A DNA stretch of 64,000 bases from Henckelia pumila (Eukaryota; Streptophyta; Magnoliopsida; Lamiales; Gesneriaceae): the NCBI RefSeq assembly GCF_033568475.1, contig NC_133123.1:99759228-99823227 (forward strand), in the 5' to 3' direction. Position 1 is the first letter of the stretch, and each line of letters starts with the position of its first letter. Of the stretch, positions 23,104 to 34,602 are shown piece after piece. The notes beneath the pieces are model-generated. The model saw only the letters and a program-made list of their open reading frames with translations, was not told where the DNA came from and ran no database searches. Both the position numbers and the translations under genes were made by a program.

Positions 23104-24970
23104 TGTTGGAAAACGCGGCTCTCAGATCAATCACGATTGATACCCGGTGCAGCGGAAGTTTAAAATTTTTAGTATGGAACAATTTCATAGTGTGGGTATC
23201 AACCATACGATTAAATTATTTGTGTGTGTAAAATTAAATAACTATTATTAAATTTTACCTTCAATCTCGAAGCGAGATTATTGGACACCACACAGATTTC
23301 TCTGCGCTTCTTGTATCTCCCTGGAACTGATGAACAAGCTTTCCTTCAATCAGGTCCACGAATGGAGGTTTAATCCCTCTGATAGATTGCACTAGAAAAT
23401 CTATCAGAAGTTTTCTACGAAGAGAATAAACGAATTTGATTCGCTATTCCAGACTGCAATTCAAAATCACAGACCGGAATTTCTCACGCAGAGAAGGGAG
23501 GGGGGCGGCCGAATTTCTTTTGAGAGAGAGCTAGGGTTTTCGATTTTCTGTCTCTCAAATTATGACCAGTTGTGTGTAATTTCTGTACTGCAATAACTTA
23601 TTTATAATGCAGGCCACTAACACCTTAGGGCCCATTAGTCATAAGTTGAGGCCCGACAAGCAAAGCCCGCATGTTCAGAAATTAATATAAAATTCATCGT
23701 GACTCCGATTGATGAACCGATTTCACCAATGTGCACAGAAACCATTTCTGCACATTTTAAAGTCAAGATAAATTTTCCTGAATCCGAATTCAGTGATTTC
23801 CAAAAATGTCCATCCCTATGTCATTTTAGGAAATCCTACTCCCTTACTCTTATTTAAGAAGTCCAACTTCTTTATTCATTAAATTTAACTCTTTAAATTT
23901 AACTATCTCAACGGGGATTAAAACTCCATTACACTGTGTGACCCTCAATGGTTCAGGGATACAGCTAGCCATGGGCTCACAACTCCTTGTGACTCGGAAC
24001 AACGATTTCCGACTTGCCCAACGAATCATGGTAAAGCGCCTAGCAACATCGCCCCATGATTCCCTAGGTATCACTGATAGTGCCTACAAGAACCAGTAGA
24101 TTTTGGTTAGCGTACAGTACGGTCCCTTCATCCATATATCCCGATCGAATCAACAACCATTGGTATATCGAGAGTCGCTCAAGATTCGATAACTATGCAA
24201 TACATCTTGAAGATCAAATTAGTGACATCGTATGTGCTACTAAGAAACCATTTCTTAAATCACATCAAGTACTCTGGCCAGAGATTCGTCACACTAATAT
24301 CTCCTCAGATCGCATAGGATATCCACACTCGCAAGTATGTGGTGAATCCTTGACAACAATGCATCGACTCCTATATGTGTTGTAACTGTACCCAATCCCG
24401 ACACCTGATGACCCCCATAGAGTCGGTAAACGAGTCAAAGCACAGTACTAGCATATAGAGTCTCCATGATGTTTCAAGTAGTAAGGACTAATGGTGTACA
24501 ACCAAAACCGCGGACTTTATCCACTCGATAAGTGATAACCACTTGGAAAGTCCGGATAGGGTAGTTCGATTATTCATCCTATGAATATCCATTTGCATGC
24601 TTCGAACATCTCCATGTTCCCTACCAATGAAACGTGGTACTCCGCATCGCAAATGCTAGTCTCAAACTCGAGCGATCCTTATCCTTATTATCGGACGGCT
24701 CAATCGACTAGGAACAGTTTAGAATATACAGTGACTATAAGATGTATTTCATGATAGACATCCCCATGTTCTACCACATCTTACATACACTATAGTATAT
24801 TCAAGGTCTTTATCAAAACAACAATAGTATATCATAATATAAAAATATGAAGAAAGATAAAGTCATTGCCATTAATAAAAGTGTAAATTACATTAAACAA
24901 AAGATCGTTTGTACAAAGAGTAATCAAAGCCCATAGCCACAAGTTGGCTCACTGGGCACCCACTCTTTCA
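23104..24970 (-). repeat. 3' LTR of C3
   Basis: This 1867-bp LTR reads TGTTGGAAAACG...CTCTTTCA on the plus strand, flanked on the left by the cgtcc duplication and on the right by the polypurine tract of the element (atctcccacttt on the plus strand). Confidence 0.93.
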
Positions 24971-24984
24971 ATCTCCCACTTTCC

Positions 24985-27900
24985 CTATAGCCAACTAGTC
25001 ATACTACGTAGACCCATTGCTTCGCGATGTTTGTCAAACAATGGTCCTGGCAAGGGCTTAGTAAGCGGATCAGCGATATTGTCTGCAGAGGCCACTCGTT
25101 CGACAGTGATGTCTCCTCTTTCCACAATCTCCCGGATGATGTGGTATTTCCTCAGTACGTGTTTGGATCTTTGATAAGACCTTGGTTCCTTTGCTTGAGC
25201 AATGGCACCCGTGTTGTCACAGTACACCGGGACTGGACCAACAAATTCAGGAATGACGCCCAACTCTTGGACGAACTTCCTCATCCAAACGGCCTCTTTA
25301 GCAGCAGCTGATGCTGCAATGTATTCAGCCTCAGTGGTGGAATCTGCTGTGGTGTCCTGCTTGAAACTCTTCCAAGAGACAGCACCGCCATTGAGCATGA
25401 ACACAAATCCAGAGGTTGACTTCGAGTCATCCACGTCACTTTGGAAGCTAGAGTCGGTATAGCCTTCCAATTTCAGATCTCGTCCTCCATATACCATGAA
25501 TATATTCTTAGTCCTTCGTAAGTACTTAAGAATGTCCTTCACGGCTTTCCAATGCATTTGACCAGGATTAGCCTGATATCTGCTCGTGACACTCAGAGCA
25601 AATGCTACATCCGGTCTGGTAGATATCATCCCATACATGATACTACCTATAGCTGACGCATATGGTACATGTGTCATATTCTCTATCTCTGCATCAGTCT
25701 TGGGACACATAGACTTGGATAAAGAAACTCCATGACACATGGGTAGATGTCCTCTCTTGGACCCATCCATTAAAAACCGTTTCAATATGGTGTCGATGTA
25801 GTTTGATTGAGTGAGTCCTATCATTCTCTTAGATCTATCTCTATAGATCTGTATCCCAAGAATGTAGGATGCCTCACCCAAATCCTTCATCGAGAATCTA
25901 CCTGATAACCATATCTTTGTTGACTGCAACATCCCTACATCATTCCCAATGAGTAGGATGTCATCAACATAAAGTACTAAGAATGTCACAGCATCCTTAA
26001 CTACTTTCTTGTACACGCACGGTTCCTCCGGGTTCTTGATGAAACCAAAATCTTTTATTGTTTCATCAAATTTCTGGTTCCAACTTCTTGATGCTTGTTT
26101 TAGACCATAAATTGATCTCTGAAGCTTGCATACCTTATGCTCGCTTCCCATGGATGTGAACCCCTCTGGCTGCTTCATATAGATTTCTTCCTTAATGTCT
26201 CCATTAAGAAAAGCAGTCTTCACATCCATTTGCCATATCTCATAGTCATACCATGCAGCTATGGCAATAAGGATTCTTATGGACTTGAACATTGCAACTG
26301 GTGAAAAGGTTTCATCATAGTCAACTCCTTGTCTTTGAGTGTAACCTTTCGCCACCAATCGCGCCTTGTAGGTCAATACCTTACCATCAGGCCCAAGCTT
26401 TCTCTTGTAGATCCATTTACACCCTATTGGAACAATTCCATCAGGAGGATCTACTAAAGACCAAACTTGGTTTGTATGCATTGAATCCAATTCAGACTGC
26501 ATAGCTTCAAGCCATAAATTTGAATCCGCATCAGAAATTGCTTCCTTGAAGTTTCTTGGATCACATCCAATGTCGGGTTCATCTTGATCCCCTTCAAGAA
26601 GAAGACCATATCGAACAGGAGGTCTAGAAGTCCTCTCGGATCTTCTAGGTTCAGGCGTGTCCAATAATGGTTCCTGAGGCGTAGGATCGTTATTTTGTAT
26701 TTTGGGTTCTTCTCGAACTTCTTCGAGTTCCATCATCTCGTCTTTCTTATCCAATAAGAACTCCTTTTCCAAGAAGGTGGCATTCCTAGAAACAAACACC
26801 TTTGTTTCAGCAGGATAATAGAAATAATATCCGATTGAATTCTTCGGATACCCTACAAAATAACATAAGCTGGATCGACTATTCAACTTATCTCCCACTG
26901 TCTGCTTCACGTAAGCAGGACATCCCCAAATCCTTAAGTACGAATACTTAGGAGCTTTGCCATTCCATAACTCGTATGGTGTTTTGTCCACTGCTTTAGT
27001 GTGGACGTTGTTCAACAACAATACCGCCGTTTCAAGCGCATAGCCCCAAAACGAAGGTGGAAGCTCAGTGAAGCTCATCATGGATCGAACCATGTCCAAC
27101 AAAGTTCGATTACGACGCTCCGATACACCATTAAGCTGTGGTGTCATAGGAGGTCCACTGAGAGAATCCCATTCTCTTTTAGATAGTCCAAAAAATCGGT
27201 ACTTAAGTATTCTCCACCTCGATCCGATCGAAGTGCTTTAATACTTTTACCTAGCTTATTTTCTACTTCAGCCTTGAATTCTTTGAACTTTTCAAATGCT
27301 TCATACTTATATTTCATTAAATATAAATACCCATACCTTGAATAATCATCAGTAAAGGTAATGAAGTAGGTGTGGCCATGTTGAGTCCCAACTCTAAATG
27401 GACCACAAACATCTGTATGGATCAAATCCAACAGATTTTGACTACGCTCAGGTTTCCCCTTAAAAGGAGATTTAGTCATTTTCCCTTTTAGGCAGGATTC
27501 ACAAGTAGGTAGAGAGTTAATATCAGACATATCAAACATGCCCTCTCCCACTAGCTTGTTCATCCTCCTTGAGGAAATATGACCTAGTCTAGCGTGCCAA
27601 AGGTTTGCCGGGTTTTGACTATCGATTTTCCTTTTGTTTGTTGTCGCCGGTTTATCAACATAATTTATTGGAACGTCTTTTAGTTTTAAGTTGTATAGAT
27701 CGTTTTCAAGTTGTCCATTTCCAATCAAACATTCATTCTTGTAAATATTGCAAATCTCATTCACAAAATTGCAAGAATAACCATCTCTATCTAGCATAGA
27801 AACAGAAATAATGTTTTTAATTAAATCCGGAACAAATAAAACATCTCTTAAAAATAACTTAAAACCGTTCTGCAAAATTAAACAAACATCTTCAATGGCT

Positions 27901-28895
27901 GTAGCTTCAACTCTGGAACCATTCCCGAGCCTCAGCTGGGTCTCACCCATTCTAAGCCTGCGACTTCTTGTCATCACCTGCAAATCATTGCAAATGTGAG
28001 ATCCACATCCGGTATCCAATACCCAAGAAGTAGTATTAAGTGAAATGTTTATTTCAATATAGAACATACCCTTTGCAGTTCCCAACTGCTCTAGATATTC
28101 CTTGCAGTTGCGCTTCCAATGACCGGGCTTCTTGCAGTAATGGCAAACATCCTTGGATTTTCCATTGTTTGAAGCCTTTGTCTTGTGCTTCTTCTCGGGT
28201 TCGACTTTCTTGGGTGGGGCAGAACGTTTCTTACCCTTCGTACTTGGCCCCTTCTTAGCAGAAGATGAGGAGCCCACCAAGAAAGCTGGTTTATCCTTCT
28301 TTAGTGTGGATTCATATGTCACAAGCATATTGACCATCTCTTCAAGGGTGGCCTCTATCTTGTTCATATTAAAATTTACCACAAATCCGTCAAACGAAGA
28401 AGGAAGAGACAGAAGCAGTAAATCCACGTTGAGTTCATGCTCCAACACCAAATCAAGAGTTGCTAACTTCTGTATGAGCCAAATCACTCGTACCCCATGA
28501 TCACGGACCGAAGTCCCTTCACGCATGCGACACGTCATTAGCTTCTTAACAGTAGCGAACCTTTCAGCCCTCGATTGAGCCCCAAAAAGTTCCTTGAGTT
28601 GAGCGTGAATGTCAGCAGCATTCACGGTGTCCTCAAATCGCCTCTGGAGTTCATCAGACATCGAGGCTTGCATATAGCATTTGGTCTTGATGTCATGGTC
28701 CCACCATGCATCAAGTTTGGCCAATTCCTCCGGACTTACGTCAGCTGGTGCTTCCTTCGGAGGTGATTTCTCTAACACGTAGAGCATCTTCTCCGAAGTC
28801 AAGACAATCTTCAACTTCCGGAACCATTCCGTATAGTTTGCGCCAGTCAACTTGTTTTGTTCGAGGATCGAGAATAATGGATTACGCGAATTCAT
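24985..28895 (-). pseudogene. C3 copia Gag-Pol, one frameshift
   Basis: The frame starts at MNSRNPLF (28895) and contains Gag, CCHC knuckle CHYCKKPGHWKRNC, protease DTGCGSH, GAG-pre-integrase (WHARLGH), and integrase with HTDVCGP and RSDRGGEY. Near 27147-27165 a net 4-nt deletion relative to C1 shifts the frame, leaving two ORFs (28895-27144 and 27147-24985). The second resumes with the integrase glutamate region (NGVSERRNRT), then RT (YVDDILLIGND), RNase H (YTDSSFQSD, TEAEYIA) and the C-terminal tail. Apart from this shift the polyprotein is complete, so the break looks recent. Confidence 0.92.
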
Positions 28896-30803
28896 TGTAT
28901 GAAATACTGAAAAGAAAAACAGACATATATCAATGATTGTTTAAGCAATTTACTAAGACATAAAATAGGCGAATTTAATTTTATGAATCTCACTCCCACT
29001 ATTTTAACGATTTCACTACCCTCTAGTGAAAACGGGAAACTTTTTCCTTAGTGAGAACATGGAGTCCAATTGACAAACTTATGGTCCCGAATAATATCAG
29101 CCAACCATAATTCTCAAAAGGTAGAGCCCAATTGCTTCCAAAGCAACCCCCATGTTTTTACCTCATGTCCAATAAGGGCCCAATAATATGACGCCGTTTA
29201 TAGTGACATGTCAAGATGACCCATCAATATTAAGTTGTGATGGACGGTCGCCATGTGGATCCCCCAATAATATGAGCCGATCCCATGGGAGTTCCACCCA
29301 ACTTACAACATGTGTCGATCCAATGTACAGCTTTCCGACGGACGGGCCCCCCCAATAATATGAGCCGGACCGTATCCGCGGGTAGCATCTCATACATTGA
29401 CCGTTGATGGAAGGTAGGAATATTTAAACAAATTTAAATTTCCTTTATTTATCTTGATATCAATTTTAAATCATATTTAAAATGAGGGATTTTTAATTAT
29501 AAAAAATTTGTCTCATCAATTTCAAATTATTGCATGCTTGCCGGATTCACGCAATTATGTCTAAATATGCATACAATCATAATATCATATTATATATAGG
29601 ATGATCGATTCCATTTCTAATTGACTCGTGGTTGCCAATCACGAGTCTTAGTCCAATCCTAGGTAATATGCAGTATGCAATGCAATCCTATTACATTAGC
29701 TTCCAATTTACATTTCTTCGTCTTTATTGTCTGCTGGGCCCACCATCTTCAAATCTTGATCTCCCACTAAATCTAATGTATTTACAATAAATAGCAATGA
29801 CAAGTAGGGGATACATTTTAGGGGTGGGAACGGGCCATAAACCAAGCCCTCTTTTATTACATATGACATTCATATTGGGCCATAAACCAGGCCCATTAAT
29901 AAAACCAACAACAATAAAACAAATGTAAATTCCTAACATACACCTACAAAATTGGTCATGGCAATCGATCATCCTTATCCAATAACATTTAATTCAAAAT
30001 TAATTTATTGGATATCATGCATATGGCAATTTAAATTTAAACAAGATAAAATCATATTTTATATATAAAATCATATTTTACATATAAAATCATATTTTAC
30101 CTTTTATTAAATAAAATCATATTTTATCTACAGAATCTAATTTTATAGATAAAATCATATTTTACTTAATATATACATAAGATCAAATCTTATCATCAAT
30201 TGTACCAAAAATAATTGATTTCAAAATTCAATTTAAGGATAAAATATTAAAATTTTCCAAAAATTCAAATTTATCCAAAAATCAATTTTAAAATTTTCGG
30301 ACTCGAACAATTCGATCCGATGCCTCGTGAACCAATCAAAAACAATTTTTGACCGGACCAAAAATAAAATTTAACACATTAAAATTAATTTAAATAAAAA
30401 ATAATAATTTTTTCCGCGGGCCGCCCGGGACACTCCCGGCCGGCCCGCACCCGTGGGCGCGGGCCGGGTAGCCCGGCTGCCCCTTTAGGGCAGCGACAAT
30501 CGCTGCCCTGGCGGCGCCTGGCGCCGCCCCTGGGCGGCGCCGTGCGCTGCCCTGGGCGGCGCCGAGCGTCGCCCCTGGGCGGCGACGTGCGCCGCCGTGG
30601 GCGGTGCTGTGCGCCCCCTTTGGGCGGCGACCGTCGCTGCCCCACCGGGCAGCGATCCAATCGCTGCCCGGGTTTTGCCCGAAAAAAAAAAAAAAAAATT
30701 TTATTTAAAATATTTATTTTGTTTTAAAAAACCAAGACTCAAAAATTTTTGTACAATCGATTAATTTAATCGTTTGATCTGAGCAACCTGGCTCTGATAC
30801 CAC
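28896..30803 (-). other. C3 long leader with PBS and GC hairpin island
   Basis: The leader is about 1.9 kb. The PBS at 30790-30802 reads TGGTATCAGAGCC on the minus strand. The GC island at about 30414-30680 is longer than in C1 and C2 and made of ggcggcg/gccgcc and gggcagc/gctgccc inverted repeats (30416-30430 with 30434-30448, one mismatch; 30476-30482 with 30488-30494; 30490-30496 with 30500-30506). AT-rich ataaaatcatatttta units lie at about 30040-30190. No host gene seen. Confidence 0.8.
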
Positions 30804-32671
30804 TGTTGGAAAACGCGACTCTCAGATCAATCACGATTGATACCCGGTGCAGCGGAAGTTTAAAATTTTTAGTATGGAACAATTCCATAGTGTGGGTATC
30901 AACCATACGATTAAATTATTTGTGTGTGTAAAATTAAATAACTATTATTAAATTTTACCTTCAATCTCGAAGCGAGATTATTGGACACCACACAGATTTC
31001 TCTGCGCTTCTTGTATCTCCCTGGAACTGATGAACAAGCTTTTCTTCAATCAGGTCCACGAATGGAGGTTTAATCCCTCTGATAGATTGCACTAGAAAAT
31101 CTATCAGAAGTTTTCTACGAAGAGAATAAACAAATTTGATTCGCTATTCCAGACTGCAATTCAAAATCACAGACCGGAATTTCTCACGCAGAGAAGGGAG
31201 GGGGGCGGCCGAATTTCTTTTGAGAGAGAGCTAGGGTTTTCGATTTTCTGTCTCTCAAATTATGACCAGTTGTGTGTAATTTCTGTACTGCAATAACTTA
31301 TTTATAATGCAGGTCACTAACACCTTAGGGCCCATTAGTCATAAGTTGAGGCCCGACAAGCAAAAGCCCGCATGTTCAGAAATTAATATAAAATTCATCG
31401 TGACTCCGATTGATGAACCGATTTCACCAATGTGCACAGAAACCATTTCTGCACATTTTAAAGTCAAGATAAATTTTCCTGAATCCGAATTCAGTGATTT
31501 CCAAAAAATGTTCATCCCTATGTCATTTTAGGAAATCCTACTCTCTTACTCTTATTTAAGAAGTCCAACTTCTTTATTCATTAAATTTAACTCTTTAAAT
31601 TTAACTATCTCAACGGGGATTAAAACTCCATTACACTGTGTGACCCTCAATGGTTCAGGGATACAGCTAGCCGTGGGCTCACAACTCCTTGTGACTCGGA
31701 ACAATGATTTTCGACTTGCCCAACGAATCATGGTAAAGCGCCTAGCAACATCGCCCCATGATTCCCTAGTATCACTGATAGTGCCTACAAGAACCAGTAG
31801 ATTTTGGTTAGCGTACAGTACGGTCCCTTCATCCATATATCCCGATCGAATCAACAACCATTGGTATATCGAGAGTCGCTCAAGATTCGATAACTATGCA
31901 ATACATCTTGAAGATCAAATTAGTGACATCGCATGTGCTACTAAGAAACCATTTCTTAAATCACATCAAGTACTCTGGCCAGAGATTCGTCACACTAATA
32001 TCTCCTCAGATCGCATAGGATATCCACACTCGCAAGTATGTGGTGAATCCTTGATAACAATGCATCGACTCCTATATGTGTTGTAACTGTACCCAATCCC
32101 GACACCTGATGACCCCCATAGAGTCGGTAAACGAGTCAAAGCACAGTACTAGCATATAGAGTATCCATGATGTTTCAAGTAGTAAGGACTAATGGTGTAC
32201 AACCAAAACCGCGGACTTTATCCACTCGATAAGTGATAACCACTTGGAAAGTCCGGATAGGGTAGTTCGATTATTCATCCTATGAATATCCATTTGCATG
32301 CTTCGAACATCTCCATGTTCCCTACCAATGAAACGTGGTACTCCGCATCGCAAATGCTAGTCTCAAACTCGAGCGATCCTTATCCTTATTATCGGACGGC
32401 TCAATCGACTAGGAACAGTTTAGAATATACAGTGACTATAAGATGTATTTCATGATAGACATCCCCATGTTCTACCACATCTTACATACACTATAGTATA
32501 TTCAAGGTCTTTATCAAAACAACAATAGTATATCATAATATAACAATATGAAGAAAGATAAAGTCATTGTCATTAATAAAAGTGTAAATTACATTAAACA
32601 AAAGATCGTTTGTACAAAGAGTCATCAAAGCCCATAGCCACAAGTTGGCTCACTGGGCACCCACTCTTTCA
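30804..32671 (-). repeat. 5' LTR of C3
   Basis: This 1868-bp LTR is near-identical to 23104-24970 and is followed on the minus strand by the PBS and preceded by the cgtcc target duplication. Confidence 0.93.
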
Positions 32672-32860
32672 CGTCCTTCGTTAGCCCTTTGCTGTCGATT
32701 GCCTCAAAACTAGGCCACAGCTCCGCTACGACGCCTGGATCGCTATGCCACTTTCGGATTCCCGATGGGACGCCTAGAATTCCCTAGATCTGAGTTAGAA
32801 GGCTAAGGAATCGAGAGAGAAGAGGTGATTGGTGCGTCTAAATCTGAATCTCGGCCCTCC

Positions 32861-32870
32861 TATTTATAGA
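32861..32870 (-). promoter_or_regulatory. TATA box of G0 LTR
   Basis: The minus strand reads TCTATAAATA, the expected core promoter of the G0 LTR, about 360 bp from its 5' end at 33229. A matching TCTATAAATAGA lies in the related LTR relic at 33951-33962. Confidence 0.6.
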
Positions 32871-33229
32871 CGGAGTTCGGATCGTCCGAACTGGACTTCG
32901 GAGCATCTGAACACGATCAGACCGTCCGATCTCGACTTCGGGTCGTCCAAACCCAATAATACGTCATTGCTTACGTCAGCACAATGACATCATCCATGAC
33001 GACTGACGGCAGCACGTTCGGAGCGTCCGAACCCTGACTTCGGACCTTCCAAACCTTGACTTCGGAGCCTTCGAACTCGACGACCCTCGAACAATTTTCG
33101 AGCGTTCTGAATCCATTTCCGAACTCTGTTAATCCATCTGGGACTCCCTTAATCATGTTTTATTACATCTAAACATGATTGTATTAGTAATTACTCAAAA
33201 ATCGTTAATTCTGGATACGAGTTACTACA

Positions 33230-34290
33230 AGTACAATTCACCCTACTGCAGCTCAACGACCACTATCTCCCGGTCCGTCCAACCTAAGTCCTGTTTCGTA
33301 AAATGGGGTGTCCAGAACCAAAACCAAGGACGTGAGCTAACAATGCTCAGTACGAAAGTAGCACATTGGGTCGTCGTATCAGGAGGTACTCTCATATCAT
33401 AAGAAATACGTGGAATATCCGGACCAAAATCCATGGATCCATCCACAAACTTCGAGGCTGAGCAATCTCTATACTGGTAATATCAAGGTATAGACTCAAC
33501 GTGATAATGTATGCAGCATAATAATTGTGACATAATAAATTCTCATGAGTCATGTCATATAAACCATGCAAATATAGAACATGCATACTCAACCAAGGTA
33601 TCTCGGATAGTACGTCTGTACCTCAAAATAAGCAACCTAGCGATACTGGCTCTTTAGTCCAAGCCTATAAACAAATAATCACTGTATCACTAAATGTCTA
33701 CTAAAAGCCTTAACTAGACTAATAACTACTCACTGAAGCTAATCAGAGTCTAGCGATATGCCTACATCCGTAGTCAGCCTTTTGATGACGATTGCCCTAA
33801 ATGAAGGCACAACACTGCTACCATCCCGGTAGCGCCTTGCTATCGTCCGGCCTCCGAAAAAATACTTAAAAATGCCTAAAAACCACTAAAAGCAAGTAGG
33901 AACCGAGAGAGAAGAGAGGGAGGTGAGCAAAGAATGGGAGCATCGGCTCTTCTATTTATAGATCATGATCGAAACATCTGGTCCCTAGTTCGGAGCTTCC
34001 GAACGCACTTCGAAACTTCCGATCGTCCTTCCAAACCTCTTCTACCGAATGCGTGTCTCTGATTGGACAATATACTACTGCAGACACAGTTCGAATCTAC
34101 CGAACTCTAGTTCAGAACTTCAGAACTCCCTCAGGTCCAATCACCAAATCAAAACTCATACCCTGATTGATTGACATGCTTCCGATCTGCATTTCGGTGC
34201 TTCGAAACTGCTCGGTACTTCCGATCAACAGCACCTAGTTCGGAAGCCATAACATAAACACGACCACAAATACCCTAATAATATAAGTTT
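33230..34290 (-). repeat. Diverged LTR relic related to G0
   Basis: Segments such as ggggtgtccag, gtcgtcgtatcaggaggt and tggaatatccggaccaaa match, in the same order, parts of the G0 LTR at 13380-13610, but with many differences. A minus-strand TATA element (33951-33962) and ttcgga-type repeats follow, as in G0. The inner end is missing at 33230, where G0 appears to have inserted. The outer end is approximate. No coding sequence seen. Confidence 0.65.
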
Positions 34291-34602
34291 ATATTATTGA
34301 TTATAAAATAATAATTTTTCTCATACTTTCTTTGTTAAAAGTTATCAGCAATTAATGATGAGCATGCTGCCGATTCGCCGACCCATTGAACATTGTCCAA
34401 AACTCACATTTCCGATTCTTCTTTAAGAGCTCGTCACTAATCCACAAAACTATAGATTGTATATAAACTCTACTTAAAAAAGAAAAACAAATAATGATTT
34501 TCTTTTCATATAGTAAAAATCTTATGCTAATGATACAAAAATATGACATTTGCACAAGAAATGAGCCTCAAGAAATAAGATAGCTGTGATGAATACAAAT
34601 AC
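34291..34602. other. SIG2 3' flank
   Basis: About 310 bp of AT-rich sequence separates the last recognisable LTR sequence from the SIG2 stop codon. It probably holds the SIG2 3' untranslated region. Nothing else recognised. Confidence 0.5.

Larger units (their letters stand above)
23104..32671 (-). mobile_element. C3, full-length Ty1/copia element
   Basis: This 9568-bp element is bounded by TSD cgtcc (23099-23103 and 32672-32676). On the minus strand the order is 5' LTR, PBS, leader of about 1.9 kb, gag-pol, polypurine tract AAAGTGGGAGAT (24982-24971) and 3' LTR. The two LTRs (1868 and 1867 bp) differ by about 17 substitutions and 3 one-base indels by eye, close to 99 percent identity. It is the complete reference copy for the C1/C2 family and shows which domains C2 has lost. 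Confidence 0.95.
13119..33229 (-). repeat. G0 5' LTR, split by two nested elements
   Basis: The LTR survives in three pieces: 13119-13883, 23062-23103 and 32677-33229, about 1.36 kb in all. On the minus strand it starts TGTAGTAACTCG at 33229 and ends GGTCACTACA at 13119, followed by the PBS. The breaks are exact: AATAT flanks G1 and CGTCC flanks C3, so removing each element and one TSD rejoins the LTR. The piece 32677-33229 carries a TATA element and repeated ttcgga/tccgaa motifs. Confidence 0.85.

Noticed and set aside
30385..30727. ORFs across the C3 GC island
   Set aside because: Low-complexity Arg/Gly/Pro translation of inverted repeats on both strands.
1..34290. An undescribed defence or mobile system hidden in the nest
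   Set aside because: Every long coding stretch is explained by standard Gag-Pol domains; no cargo gene or novel domain was recognised.
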